64,000 nt of DNA, taken from NCBI RefSeq assembly GCF_002575655.3, contig NC_053037.3, positions 569,014,880 through 569,078,879 of the forward strand, given 5' to 3'. Made by a program: the position numbers and the translations under genes. Origin of the DNA: Aegilops tauschii subsp. strangulata. Its lineage: Eukaryota > Streptophyta > Magnoliopsida > Poales > Poaceae. Positions 32,793 through 45,224 of the stretch are shown here, piece by piece; within the stretch, counting starts at the first letter, position 1; every line of letters starts with the position of its first letter. Below the pieces are notes generated by a model. The model ran no database searches, was not told the DNA's origin, and saw only the letters and a program-made list of their open reading frames with translations.

Positions 32793-35700
32793 ATGTTGAA
32801 AGATGTTAGTAGCAAAGATGCGGATTGGATCCGTGATCTGAGGATTATCCTCATTGCTGCACAGAAAAATTATGTCCTTGATGCACCGCTAGGTGACAGA
32901 CCTATTGCAGGAGCAGATGCAGACGTTATGAAGGTTTGGCTAGCTCAATATGATGACTACTTGACAGTTTAGTGCACCATGCTTAACGGCTTAGAATCGG
33001 GACTTCAAATACGTTTTGAACGTCATGGACCATATGAGATGTTCCAGGAGTTGAAATTAATATTTCAAGCAAATACCCAAGTTGAGAGATATGAAATCTC
33101 CAACAAGTTCTATAGCAAAAAGATGGAGGAGAATCGCTCAACTAGTGAGCATGTGCTCAGATTGTCTGGGTACTACAATCGCTTGAATCAAGTGGGAGTT
33201 TATCTTCTAGATAAAATAGTGATTGACAGAATTCTCTAGTCACCATCACCAAGTTAGTAGAACTTCGTGATGAACTATGGTATGCAAGGGATGACGAAAG
33301 TAATTCCCGAGCTCTTCGTGATGCTGAAATCGACGAAGGTAGAAATCAAGAAAAATATCAAGTGTTGATGGTTGACGAGACCACTTCAAGTGTTGATGGT
33401 GGACGAGACCACTAGTTTCAAGAAAAGGGCAAAGGGAAGAAGGGGAACTTCAAAAAGAACGGCAAGCAAGTTGCTGCTCAAGTGAGAAGCCTAAGTCTGG
33501 TCCTAAGCCTGAGACTAAGTGCTTCTACTGCAAAGGGACTGGTCACTGGAAGCGGAACTACCCCAACTATTTGGTGGATAAGAAGGATGGCAAAGTGAAC
33601 AAAGGTATATTTGATATACATATTATTGATGTGTACTTTACTAGTGTTTATAGCAACCCCTCGGTAATTGATATTGGTTCAGTTGCTAAGAGTAGTAACT
33701 CGAAACGGGTGTTGCAGAATAAACAGAGACTAGTAAAAGTGAACAAAGGTATATTTGATATACAGATTATTGATGTGTACTTTACTAGTGTTTATAGAAA
33801 CCCCTCGGTAATTGATACTGGTTCAGTTTGCTAAAGAGTAGTTACTCGAAAACGGGAGTTGCAGAATAAACATAGACTAGTAAAAGGCGAGGTGACGATG
33901 TGTGTTGGAAGTAGTTCCAAGATTGATATGATCATCATCGCACACTCCCTGTACTTTCGGGATTAGTGTTGAAACTAAATAAGTGTTATTTGGTGTTTGC
34001 GTTGAGCATGAATATGATTTGATCATGTTTATTGCAATACGGTTATTCATTTAAGTTGGAGAACAATTGTTGTTCTATTTACATGAATAAAACCTTTATG
34101 GTCATACACACCAATGAAAAATGGTTTGTTGGATCTCGATCGTAGTGATACACATATTCATAATATTGAAGCCAAAAGATGAAAAGTTAATAATGATAGT
34201 GCAACTTATTTGTGGTACTGCCGTTTAGGTCATATTGGTGTAAAGCGCATGAAGAAACTCCATACTGATGGGATTTTGGAATCACTTGATTATGAATCAC
34301 TTGATGCTTGCGAACCGTGCCTCATGGGCAAGATGACTGAAACGCCGTTCTCCGGAACTATGGAGAGAGCAACAGATTTGTTGGAAATCATACATACAGA
34401 TGTATGTGGTCCGATGAATATTGAGGCTCGTAGCAGGCATCATTATTTTCTGACCTTCACAGATGATTTGAGCAGATATGGGTATATCTACTTGATGAAA
34501 CACAAAGTCTGAAACATTTGAAAATTTCAAAGAATTTCAGAGTGAAGTGGAGAATCATCGTAACAAAAAAATAAAAGTTTCTACGATATGATCGCAGAGG
34601 TAAAATATTTGAGTTACGAGTTTGGCCTTCAGTTAAAACAATGTGAAATAGTTTCACTACTCACGCCACCTGGAACACCACAGTGTAATGGTGTGTCCGA
34701 ACGTCATAACCATACTTTATTGGATATAGTGCAATCTATGATGTCTCTTACCAATTTACCACTATCGTTTTGGGGTTATGCATTAGAGACAGCTACATTC
34801 ACGTTAAATAGGGCACCATCAAAATCCGTTGAGACGACGCCTTATGAACTGTGGTTTGGCAAGAAACCAAAGTTGTCGTTTCTTAAAGTTTGGGGTTGCG
34901 ATGCTTATGTGAAAAAAGTTTCATCCTGATAAGCTCAAACCCAAATCGGAGAAATGTGTCTTCATAGGATACCCAAAGGAGACAGTTGGGTACACCTTCT
35001 ATCACAGATCCGAAGGCAAGACATTCGTTGCTTAGTATGGATCCTTTCTAGAGAAGGAGTTTCTCTCGAAAGAAGTGAGTGGGAGGAAAGTAGAACTTGA
35101 TGAGGTAACTGTACCTGCTCCCTTATTGGAAAGTAGTTCATCACAGAAATCTGTTCCTGTGACTCCTACACCAATTAGTGAGGAAGTTAATGATGATGAT
35201 CATGTAACTTCAGATCAAGTTACTACCAAAACTCGTAGGTAAACCAGAGTGAGATCCACAACAGAGTGGTACGGTAATCCTGTTCTGGAGGTCACGTTAT
35301 TTGACCATGACGAACCTACGAACTATGAAGAAGCGATGGTGAGCCCAGATTCCGCAAAATGGCTTGAGGCCATGAAATCTGAGATGAGATCCATGTATGA
35401 GAACAAAGTATGGACTTTCATTGACTTGCCCAATGGTCGGCGAGCCATTGAGATTAAATGGATCTTCAAGAGGAAGACGGACGCTGATAGTAGTGTCACT
35501 ATCTACAAAGCTAGAATTGTCGCAAAAAGGTTTTCGACAAGTTCAAGATGTTGACTACGATGAGAGTTTCTCACTCGTATCTATGCTTAAGTCTGTCCGA
35601 ATCATGTTAGCAATTGGCGCATTTTATGAAATTTGGCAAAGGGATAAACAAAACTGCATTCCTTAATGGATTTATTAAAGAAGAGTTGTATATGATGCAA

Positions 35701-36610
35701 CCAGAAGGTTTTGTCAATCCTAAAAGTGCTAACAAAATATGCAAGCTCCAGCGATCCATCTATGGACTGGTGCAAGCATCTCAGAGTTGGAATATACGCT
35801 TTGATAAGTTGATCAAAGGATATAGTTTTATACAGACTTGCGATGAAGCCTGTATTTACAAGAAAGTGAGTGGGAGCACTACAACATTTCTGATAAGTAT
35901 ATGTGAATGACATATTGTTGATCGGAAATAATGTAGAATTATTCTGCAAAGCATAAAGGAATGTTTGAAAGGAGTTTTTCAAAGAAAGACCTCGGTGAAG
36001 CTGCTTACATATTGAGCATCAAGATCTATAGAGATAGATGAAGACGCTTGATGAGTTTTTCAATGAGTACATACCTTAACAAGATTTTGAAGTAGTTCAA
36101 AATAGAACAGTCAAGGAAAGAGTTCTTGCCTGTGTTACAAGGTGTGAAATTGAGTAAGACTCAAAGCCCGACCACGGCAGAAGATAGAAAGAGAGTGAAA
36201 GTCATTCCCTATGCCTTGGCCATAGGTTCTATAAAGTATGCCATGCTGTGTACCAGATCTATTGTATACCCTACACTGATTTTGGCAAGGGAGTACAATA
36301 GTAGATCACTGGACAGCGGTCAAAATTATCCTTGGTGGAATAAGGATATATTTCTCGATTATGGAAGTGACAAAAAGGTTCGTCGTAAAGGGTTACGTCG
36401 ATACAAGTTTTGACACTAAATCTAGATGACTCTAAGTCTCGGTCTAGATACATATTGAAAGTGGGAGCAATTAGCTAGAGTAGCTCCTTGCAGAGCATTG
36501 TAGACATAGAAATTTGCAAAATACTTACGGATCTGAATGTGACAGACCCGTTGACTAAAATTATCTCACAATCAAAACATGATCACACCTTAGTACTCTT
36601 TGGGTGTTAA
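32793..36610 (+). pseudogene. Copia B gag-pol polyprotein (broken)
   Basis: The order is Gag, protease, integrase, RT, RNase H, as in Copia. Gag: NYVLDAPLGDRPIAGADADV and the GPYEMFQELKLIFQA region; the normal first residues seen in Copia C are replaced. The zinc knuckle CFYCKGTGHWKRNY has lost its last Cys. Protease: VIDTGSV, in a 144-bp tandem duplication (33595-33882). Integrase: LWYCRLGHIGVKRMKKLH, CEPCLMGKM, IHTDVCGPM and NGVSERHNHTLLD (34200-34930). RT: WIFKRKTDADSS to ACIYKKVSGS, with YVND in place of YVDD at 35900-35911. RNase H end: DPLTK near 36550. Stops include TAG 32970-32972, TAG 33237-33239 and TGA 34020-34022, plus frameshifts near 34508, 34910, 35535 and 35890. Several of these lesions are shared with Copia A. 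Confidence 0.88.
33595..33882 (+). repeat. 144-bp in-frame tandem duplication spanning the Copia B protease site
   Basis: The unit starts GTGAACAAAGGTATATTTGA at 33595 and again at 33739. It includes the D(T/I)GS active-site codons and ends AGACTAGTAAAA. It is absent from Copia A. Confidence 0.9.
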
Positions 36611-36774
36611 TCACATAGCGATGTGAACTAGATTATTGACTCTAGTAAACCCTTTGAGTGTTGGTCACATAGAGATGTGAACTATGGGTGTTAATCACAC
36701 GGTGATGTGAATCATTGATGTTAAATCACATGGCGATGTGAACTAGATTATTGACTCTAGTGCAAGTGGGAGAC
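36601..36774 (+). repeat. Four imperfect repeats and purine tract before the Copia B 3' LTR
   Basis: Units like GGTGTTAATCACATAGCGAT followed by GTGAAC start near 36602, 36656, 36686 and 36717. The purine tract GTGGGAGAC ends at 36774, directly before the LTR. Copia A has the same arrangement at 45051-45224. Confidence 0.8.
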
Positions 36775-38482
36775 TGAAGGAAATATGCCCTAGAGGCAAT
36801 AATAAAGTATTATATATTTCCTTATATCATGAGAAATGTTTATTATTCATGCTAGAATTGTATTAACCGGAAACATAATACATGTGTGAATACATAGACA
36901 AACAGAGTGTCACTAGTATGCCTCTACTTGACTAGCTCGTTGATCAAAGATGGTTATGTTTCCTAGCCATAGACATGAGTTGTCATTTGATTAACGGGAT
37001 CACCTCATTAGGAGAATAACGTGATTGACTTGACCCATTCAGTTAGCTTAGCACCCGATCGTTTAGTATGTTGCTATTGCTTTCTTCATGACTTATACAT
37101 GTTCCTATGACTATGAGATTATGCAACTCCCGTTTACCGGAGGAACACTTTGTGTGCTACCAAACGTCACAACGTAACTGGGTGATTATAAAGGTGCTCT
37201 ACAGGTGTCTCCAAAGGTACTTGTTGGGTTGTCGTATTTCGAGATTAGGATTTGTCACTCCAATTGTCGGAGAGGTATCTCTAGGCCCACTCGGTAATGC
37301 ACATCACTATAAGCCTTGCAAGCATTGTGACTAATGAGTTAGTTGCGGGATGATGTGTTACGGAACGAGTAAAGAGACTTGCCGGTAATGAGATTGAACT
37401 AGGTATCGAGATACCGACGATCAAATCTCTGGCAAGTAACATACCGGTGACAAAGGGAACAACTTATGTTGTTATGCGGTCTGACCGATAAAGATCTTCG
37501 TAGAATATGTGGGAGCCAATATGGGCATCAAGGTCCCGCTATTGGTTATTGACCGGAGACGTGTCTCGGTCATGTCTACATAGTTCTCGAACCCGTAGGG
37601 TCCGCACGCTTAACGTTACGATGACAGTTTTATTGAGTTTTGATGTACCGAAGGAGTTCGGAGTCCTGGATGAGATCTGGGATATGACGAAGAGTCTCGA
37701 AATGGTCGAGACGTAAAAATCGATATATTGGACGACTATATTCGGACTTCGGAAAGGTTCCGAGTGATTCGGGTATTTTTCGGAGTACCGGCGAGTTACG
37801 GGAATTCGTATTGGGCCTTAATGGGCCATAGGGAAAGGAGAGAAAGGCCTCAAAAGGTGGCCGCACCCCTCCCCATGGTCTGGTCCGAATTGGACTAGGG
37901 AAGGGGGGCGCACCCTTCCTTCTTTCTCCTTCCCCCTTCCCTTCTCCTACTCCCACAAGGAAAGGAGGAGTCCTACTCCCGGTGGGAGTAGGACTCCCCC
38001 CTATGGCGCGCCTCTCCCCTTGGCCGGCTGCCTCCCCCTTGCTCCTTTATATACGGGGGCAGGGGGGCACCCCAGAGACACAATAATTGATCCTTGAGAT
38101 CTCTTAGCCGTGTGCGGTGCCCCCTCCACCATATTACACCTCGATAATATCGTTGCGGAGCTTAGGCGAAGCCCTGCGGTGGTGGAACATCATCATCGTC
38201 AATACGCCGTCGTGCTGACGAAACTCTCCCTCAACACTCGGCTGGATCGGAGTTCGAGGGACGTCATTGAGCTGAACGTGTGTAGAACTCGGAGGTGCCG
38301 TACGTTCGGTACTTGATCGGTCGGATCGTGAAGACATACGACTACATCAACCGCGTTGTGATAACGCTGCCGCTGTCGGTCTACGAGGGTACGTGGACAA
38401 CACTCTCCCCTCTCGTTGCTATGCATCACCATGATCTTGCATGTGCGTAGGAATTTTTTTGAAATTACTACGTTCCCCAACA
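36775..38482 (+). repeat. Copia B 3' LTR
   Basis: A 1708-bp LTR, with a TATA box at 38046-38053. It is followed by CTCGC (38483-38487), the right target duplication, after which the L LTR resumes. Confidence 0.95.
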
Positions 38483-39658
38483 CTCGCGGATAAGCTCGGG
38501 CTGTTCAGGGGCGAGCTGGCGCGCTGAAGTGGCTCGGGCGGCACCGTCCATGGTAGGAGCTTGCTGCGGACGCCGGCGTGCCGCCAAGGGAGCTCTGACG
38601 GCGGCGCTGTAGGGCGCCAGGGGCGGCTTGGAGGGTTCTGGCGAGCGGACGAGAACGGGGTGCGGCCCTGTGGGCGAGCAAAGGCCAGGGGCAAGACGCG
38701 TCGGCTCGGTTGCGCGTGCGTGCAAAACGTGCGCTCTGGGCGCGCCCAAACACGCTCGCCAGGTGCTCGACGAAACGCCAACGCGTGCTAGAGGGCTTGA
38801 ATGAGGCTGGCAATTAACAGGTCCAGCTTAGTGGTGGCTAGGAGATTAGTGGACATGCTGGTTTGTCCAGAGGGGCAAGATGACAGTGCAAGCATAAAAC
38901 TATGCCAAAGCTGTCCATGAACACAAGGTGCTCGACAGAATGCCATGGGCATGTATGCATCTCTTCTGGTGGCCCAAATCTCCAGGTTGGGGTCTCTTTA
39001 GGTGCAAGTGATGATGGCAAGGCTATTTGGGCAAAACCAGAAACTTGTTAGTGCAAGTTTTGCAAATCTTCAGTTCTGGACAGAAAGAGAAGGGCATTAT
39101 TGCATGGACCAAAAATACTCCAATGGGTCCAATCTCCTGGACTTAAGGGTTTGGTAGAGTGGTCAATAAGAAGGATAAATCCCAATGCAACAAGAGCAAG
39201 ATAAAATATGGTTGCAGTACAAATCACCAAACTGGACCAGAATGAAGATGAGGATGATTTGCTCAAACTTTTCAAAGAACACCAATGGGTTTTTGCATAA
39301 AGTTGAATTATACACTACTACTAACATCCCCCACTTTTGGTGGGATTTTTAAAGAACTATTTAAATAGATTGTAGTGCAAATGAGGCTCTAAAGCTTATA
39401 AAAATCATTTAAAAAAATAAAGCTCAGGAAAAACAATTATGCAAACAAATCCACTGATAAAAGAAATGTTTTCTTGAGAGGGTATACAAGTCCAATAATA
39501 TTTTTTTGGAAAGTTTTCACTTGGGATAAAAACTCCACAATATCAAAGAAAAGAGAGGTTCTGAAATCAAAAGATAAATCCAGAAAATAAAAATTTAATT
39601 TCCTGGCAAAATTTTAATTGATAAATCATGGTTAAAATTTTTGGGGTGTTACAGGAAA

Positions 39659-40175
39659 GGGGAATCCTACTCCCGGTGGGAGTAGGACTCCCCTAGGGCG
39701 CGCCATAGAGAGGGCCGGCCCCCCCTCCTCCACTCCTTTATATACGGGGAGGGGGGCACCCCTTGGAGACACAACAATTGAGATGTTGATCTCTTAGCCG
39801 TGTGCGGTGCCCCCTCCATCATAATCCACCTCGGTCATATCGTAGCGGTGCTTAGGCGAAGCCCTGCGTCAGTAGCATCATCATCACCGTCACCACACCG
39901 TCGTGCTGACGAAGCTCTTCCCGGAAGCTCTACTGGATCGTGAGTTCGCGGGACATCACCGAGCTGAATGTGTGCTGAACGCGGAGGTGCCGTATGTTCA
40001 GTGCTGAGGATCGGTCTATCGTGAAGACGTACGACTACATCAACCGCGTTTTTATAACGCTTCCGCTTACGGTCTATGAGGGTACGTAGACGACACTCTC
40101 CCCTCTCGTTGCTATGCATCACCATGATCTTGCGTGTGTGTAGGAATTTTTTTGAAATTACTACGTTCCCCAACA
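39659..40175 (+). repeat. Copia A 5' LTR, second part
   Basis: The LTR resumes after the L target duplication with GGGGAATCCTACTCCCGGTG and ends CGTTCCCCAACA. It includes the TATA box TTTATATA at 39737-39744, so the L insertion separates the upstream LTR from the core promoter. Confidence 0.93.
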
Positions 40176-40176
40176 G

Positions 40177-40191
40177 TGGCATCCGAGCCAG
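40177..40191 (+). promoter_or_regulatory. Primer-binding site of Copia A (mutated)
   Basis: TGGCATCCGAGCCAG follows the LTR. It differs by two bases from the TGGTATCAGAGCC of Copia B, presumably by later mutation. The leader 40192-41443 has no gene. Confidence 0.75.
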
Positions 40192-41443
40192 GTTTATGCG
40201 TAGATGTTATATGCACGAGTAGAACACAAGTGAGTTGTGGGCGATACAAGTTATAGTACTTACCAGCATGTCATACTTTGGTTTGGCGGTATCGTTGGAT
40301 GAAGCGGCCCGGACCGACATTACGAGTACGCTTACGCGAGACTGGTTCTACCGACGTGCTTTGCACACAGGTGGCTGGCGGGTGTCAGTTTTTCCAACTT
40401 TAGTTGAACCGAGTGTGGCTACGCCCGGTCCTTGAGAAGGTTAAAACGGCACTAACTTGACGAACTATCGTTGTGGTTTTGATGCGTAGGTAAGAACGGT
40501 TCTTGCTCAGCCCGTAGCAGCCACGTAAAACTTGCAACAACAAAGTAGAGGACGTCTAACTTATTTTTGCAGGGCATGTTGTGATGTGATATGGTCAAGA
40601 CATGATGCTATATCTTATTGTATGAGATGATCATGTTTTGTAACGGAGTTATCGGCAACTGGCAGGAGCCATATGGTTGTCGCTTTATTGTATGCAATGC
40701 AATCGCCCTGTAAATTGCTTTACTTTATCACTAAGCGGTAGCGATAGTCGTAGAAGCAATAGTTGGTGAGACAACAACGATGCTACGATGGTGATCAAGG
40801 TGTCGCGCCGGTGACGATGGTGATCATGATGTTGCTTTGGAGATGGAGATCAAAGGCACAAGATGCTGATGGCCATATCATATCACTTATATTGATTGCA
40901 TGTGATGTTTATCCTTTATGCATCTTATTCTGCTTTGATTGACGGTAGCATTATAAGATGATCACTCACAAAATTTCAAGGTATAAGTGTTCTCCCTGAG
41001 TATGCACCGTTGCGAAAGTTTGTCGTGCCGAGACACCACGTGATGATCGGGTGTGATAAGCTCTACGTTCAAATACAACGGGTGTAAGCCAGTTTTGCAC
41101 ACGTAGAATACTCAGGTTAAACTTGACGAGCCTAGCATATGCAGATATGGCCTCGGAACACTGAGACCGAAAGGTCGAGCATGAATCATATAGTAGATAT
41201 GATCAACATAGTGATGTTCACCATTGAAAACTACTCCATCTCACATGATGATCGGACATGGTTTAGTTGAGATGGATCACATGATCACTTAGATGATTCG
41301 AGGGATGTCTATCTAAGTCGGAGTTCTTAAGTAATACGATTAATTGAACTTTAATTTATCATGAACTTAGTCCTGGTAGTATTAGCATATCTATGTTGTA
41401 GATCAATAGCTCGCGTGTAGCTACCCTGTTTTATTTTTTTGAT

Positions 41444-44400
41444 ATGTTTCTATAGAAAACTAAGTTGAAAGATGTTAGTAGCAATGATGCGGATTGGATC
41501 CATGATCTGAGGATTATCCTCATTGTTGCACAGAAGAATTATGTCCTTAATGCACCGCTAGGTGACAGACCTATTGCAGGAGCAGATGCAGACATTATGA
41601 ACGTTTGACAAAGCTCGGTATGATAACTACTTGATAGTTTAGTGCACCATGCTTTATGGCTTAGAACCGGGACTTCAAAATTTTTTTGAACGCCGCAGAG
41701 CATATAAGATGTTCCAAGAGTTGAAATTGGTATTTCATACTCATGCCCGTGTCGAGAGGTATGAGACCTCTGACAGTACTTTGCCTACAAGACCAAGAGT
41801 TGAATCAAGTGGGAGTTAATCTTCCAGATAAGATAGTGATTGACAGAGTTCTCTAGTCACTATCACCAAGTTACTAGAACTTCGTGATGAACTATAATAT
41901 GCAAGGGATAACGGAAACGATTCCCAAGCTCTTCATGATGCTGAAATCGACGAAGGTAGAAATCAAGAAAAGCATCAAGTGTTGATGGTTGACAAGACCA
42001 CTAGTTTCAAGGAACGGGCAAAGGGAAGAAAGGGGAACATCAAAAAGAACAGAAAGCAAGTTGCCGCTCCCGTGAAGAAGCCCAAAGCTAGACCCAAGCC
42101 TGAAACTAAGTGCTTCTACTGCAAAAGAAATAGTCACTGGAAGTGGAACTGCCCCTAGATACTTGGCGGATAAGAAGGATGGCAAAGTGATAAAGGTATA
42201 TTTGATATACATGTTATCGATGTGTACTTTACTAGTGTTTATAGCAACCCCTCGGTATTTGATACTGGTTTAGTTGCTAAGAGTAGTAACTCCAAACGGG
42301 AGTTGCAAAATAAACAGAGACTAGTTATGGGCCAAATGACGATGTGTGTTGGAAGTGGTTCCAAGATTCATATGATCATCATCGGACACTCCCTATACTT
42401 TCGGGATTAGTTTTGAACCTAAATAAGTGTTATTTGGTGTTTGCGTTGAGCATGAATATGATTTGATCATGTTTATTGCAATACGGTTATTCATTTAAGT
42501 TAGAGAATAATTGTTGTTCTGTTTACATGAATAAAACCTTCTATGGTCATACACCCAATGAAAATGGTTTGTTGGATCTCGATCGTAGTGATACACATAT
42601 TCATAGTATTGAAGCCAAAAGATGCAAAGTTAATAATGATAGTGCAACTTATTTGTGGCACTGCCATTTAGGTCATATTGGTGTAAAGCGCATGAAGAAA
42701 CTCCATGCTGATGGGATTTTGGAATCACTTGATTATGAATCGCTTGATGCTTGCGAACCATGCCTTATGGGCAAGATGACTAAGACTCGGTTCTCCGGAA
42801 CAATGGAGCGAGCAACTGAGTTATTGGAAATAATACATACTGATGTATGCGATCTGATGAGTGTTGAGGCTCGCGGCAGGTATCGTTATTTTCTGACCTT
42901 CACAGATGATTTGAGCAGATATGGGTATATCTACTTGATGAAAGATAAGACTGAAACATTTGAAAAGTTCATATAATTTCAGAGTGAAGTGGAAAATCAT
43001 CGTAACAAGAAAATAAAGTTTCTATGATCTGATCGTGGAGGAGAATATTTGAGTTACGAGTTTGGTCTTCATTTGAAACAATGTGGAATAGTTTTGCAAC
43101 TCACGCCACCTAGAACACCACAGCCTAATGGTGTGTCCGAACATCGTAACCGTACTTTATTAGATATGGTGCAATCTATGATGTCTCTTACCGATTTACC
43201 AGTATCGTTTTGGGGTTATGCATTACAGACAGCTACATTCACGTTAAATAGGGCACCATCTAAATCCGTTGAGACGACACCATATGAACTGTGGTTTGGC
43301 AAGAAACCAAAGCTGTCAGTTCTTAAAGTATGGGATTGCGATGCTTATGTGAAAAAGTTTCATCCTGATAAGCTCAAACCCAAATCGGAGAAATGTGTCT
43401 TCATAGGATACCCAAAGGAAACAGTTGGGTACACCTTCTATCACAGATCCGAAAGCAAGACATTTGTTGCTAAGAATGGATCCTTTCTAGAGAAGAAGTT
43501 TTTCTCGAAAGAAGTGAGTGGGAGGAAAGTAGAACTTGATGAGGTAGCTGTACCTGCTCCCTTATTGGAAAGTAGTTCATCCAGAAATCTGTTCCTGTGA
43601 CTGCTACACCAATTAGTGAGGAAGCTAATGATGATGATCATGTAACTTCAGATCAAGTTACTACTGAACCTCGTAGGTCAACCAGAGTGAGATCCGCACA
43701 AGAGTGGTACGGGAATCCTGTTCTGGAGGTCATGTTACTTGACCATGACGAACCTACGAACTATGAGGAAGCGATGATGAGCCCAGATTCCGCGAAATGG
43801 CTTGAGGCCATGAAATTTTAGATGGGATCCATGTATGAAAACAAACTGTGGACTTTGGTTGACTTGCCCGATGATCGGCAAGCCATAGAAAATAAATGGA
43901 TCTTCAAGAGGAAGACGGACGCTGATAGTAGTTTTACTATCTACAAAGCTAGACTTGTCGAAAAAGGGTTTTGACGAAGTTCAAGGTGTTGACTACGGTA
44001 AGATTTTCTCACTCGTAGCGTTGCTTAAGTCTGTCCGAATCATGTTAGCAAATTACCACATTTTATGAAATCTGGCAAATAGATGTCAAAACTACATTCC
44101 TTAATGGATCTCTTAAAGAAGAGTTGTATATGATGCAACCAGTAGGTTTTGTCGATCCTAAAAGTGCTAACAAAGTGTGCAAAGCTCCAGCGATCCATTT
44201 TTGGACTGGTGCAAGCATCTCGGAGTTGGAATAGACGCTTTGATGAGGTGATCAAAGCATATAGTTTTATACAGACTTGCGGTGAAACCTGTATTTACAA
44301 GAAAGTGAGTGGGAGCACTACAACATTTCTGATAAGTATATGTGAATGACATATTGTTGATCGGAAATAATGTAGAATTTTCTGGAAAGCATAAAGGAGT

Positions 44401-45060
44401 AGTTGAAATGAGTTTTTCAAAGAAAGGCCTCGGTGAAGCTGCTTACATATTGAGCATCAAGATCTCTAGAGATAGATCAAGACGCTTGATAAGTTTTTCA
44501 ATGACTACATACCTTGACAAGATTTTGAAATAGTTCAAAATGGAACAGTCAAAGAAGGAGTTCTTGCCTGTGTTGCAAGGTGTGAAGTTGAGTAAGACTC
44601 AAAGCCCGACCATGACAGAAAATAGAGAGAGAGAATGAAAGTCATTCCCTATGCCTCATCCATAGGTTCTATATAGTATGCCATGCTATGAACCAGACCT
44701 ATTCTATACCTTGCCCCGAGTTTGGAAAGGGAGTACAATTTTGATCTAGTAGTAGATCACTGGATAGCGGTCAAAATTATCCTTAGAGGACTAAGGAAAT
44801 ATTTCTCGGTTATGGAGGTGATAAAGAGTTCGTCGTAAAGGGTTACGTCGATGCAAGCTTTGACACCGATCTGGATGACTCTAAGTCATAATCCAGATAC
44901 ATATTGAAAGTGGGAGCCATTAGCTAAAGTAGCTCCGTACAGAGCATTATAGACATAGAAATTTGCAAAATACATACAGATATGAATTTGGCAGACCCGT
45001 TGACTAAACTTCTCTCACAAGAAAAACATGATCACACCTTAGTACTCTTTGGGTGTTAAA
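41444..45060 (+). pseudogene. Copia A gag-pol polyprotein (broken)
   Basis: It is colinear with Copia B. Gag: KNYVLNAPLGDRPIAGADAD. Zinc knuckle: CFYCKRNSHWKWNC (all four ligands kept). Protease region: VFDTGLV. Integrase: LWHCHLGHIGVKRMKKLH, CEPCLMGKM, IHTDVCDLM and NGVSEHRNRTLLD (42640-43600). RT: 43720-44600, with YVND at 44339-44350. The end, LADPLTKLLSQ, lies near 45000. Stops TAG 41640-41642, TAG 41854-41856 and TGA 42464-42466 occupy the same codons as in Copia B. Additional private lesions include a deletion in Gag near 41770-41800 and stops near 43596 and 43819. Confidence 0.88.
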
Positions 45061-45224
45061 TCACATAACGATGTGAACTAGATTACTGACTCTAGTAAAC
45101 CCTTTGAGTGTTGGTCACATGGCGATGTGAACTATGGGTGTTAATCACATGGTGATGTGAACTATTGGTGTTAAATCACATTGCGATGTGAACTAGATTA
45201 TTGACTGTAGTGCAAGTGGGAGAC

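Larger units (their letters stand above)
29814..38482 (+). mobile_element. Copia B: BARE/WIS/Angela-lineage LTR retrotransposon, nested in the L LTR
   Basis: LTRs 29814-31470 (1657 bp) and 36775-38482 (1708 bp) begin TGAAGGAAATATGCCC and end TTCCCCAACA. CTCGC flanks it at 29809-29813 and 38483-38487. The primer-binding site, broken gag-pol and purine tract are in plus orientation. The 5' LTR lacks about 50 bp present in the 3' LTR (near 31160 versus 38121-38175). It is the most deeply nested and therefore the youngest element of this stack. It is of the same family as Copia A. Confidence 0.95.
20186..39653 (-). mobile_element. Element L: large-LTR non-autonomous retrotransposon, nested in the Copia A LTR
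   Basis: The LTRs begin TGTCAGGACCGG and end GGGGTGTTACA on the plus strand: left LTR 20186-24185 (4000 bp), right LTR 26918-39653 (about 4062 bp after removing Copia B). The primer-binding site is beside the right LTR and the purine tract beside the left LTR, so the element reads on the minus strand. The internal region is only 2732 bp and has no gag, protease, integrase or RT similarity. This size class fits LARDs (large retrotransposon derivatives; Sukkula is the known barley case), but membership in a named family is not shown. Flanks GAAAA (20181-20185) and GGAAA (39654-39658) are an imperfect 5-bp duplication. Confidence 0.9.
26918..39653 (-). repeat. Element L right LTR (5' LTR in element sense), split by Copia B
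   Basis: The LTR parts are 26918-29813 and 38488-39653, about 4062 bp together. The extra length over the left LTR corresponds to one more 64-bp repeat. Copia B sits in the GC-rich region, between GGGCTCGC and GGATAAGC, a site that is intact at about 23010 in the left LTR. Confidence 0.93.
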
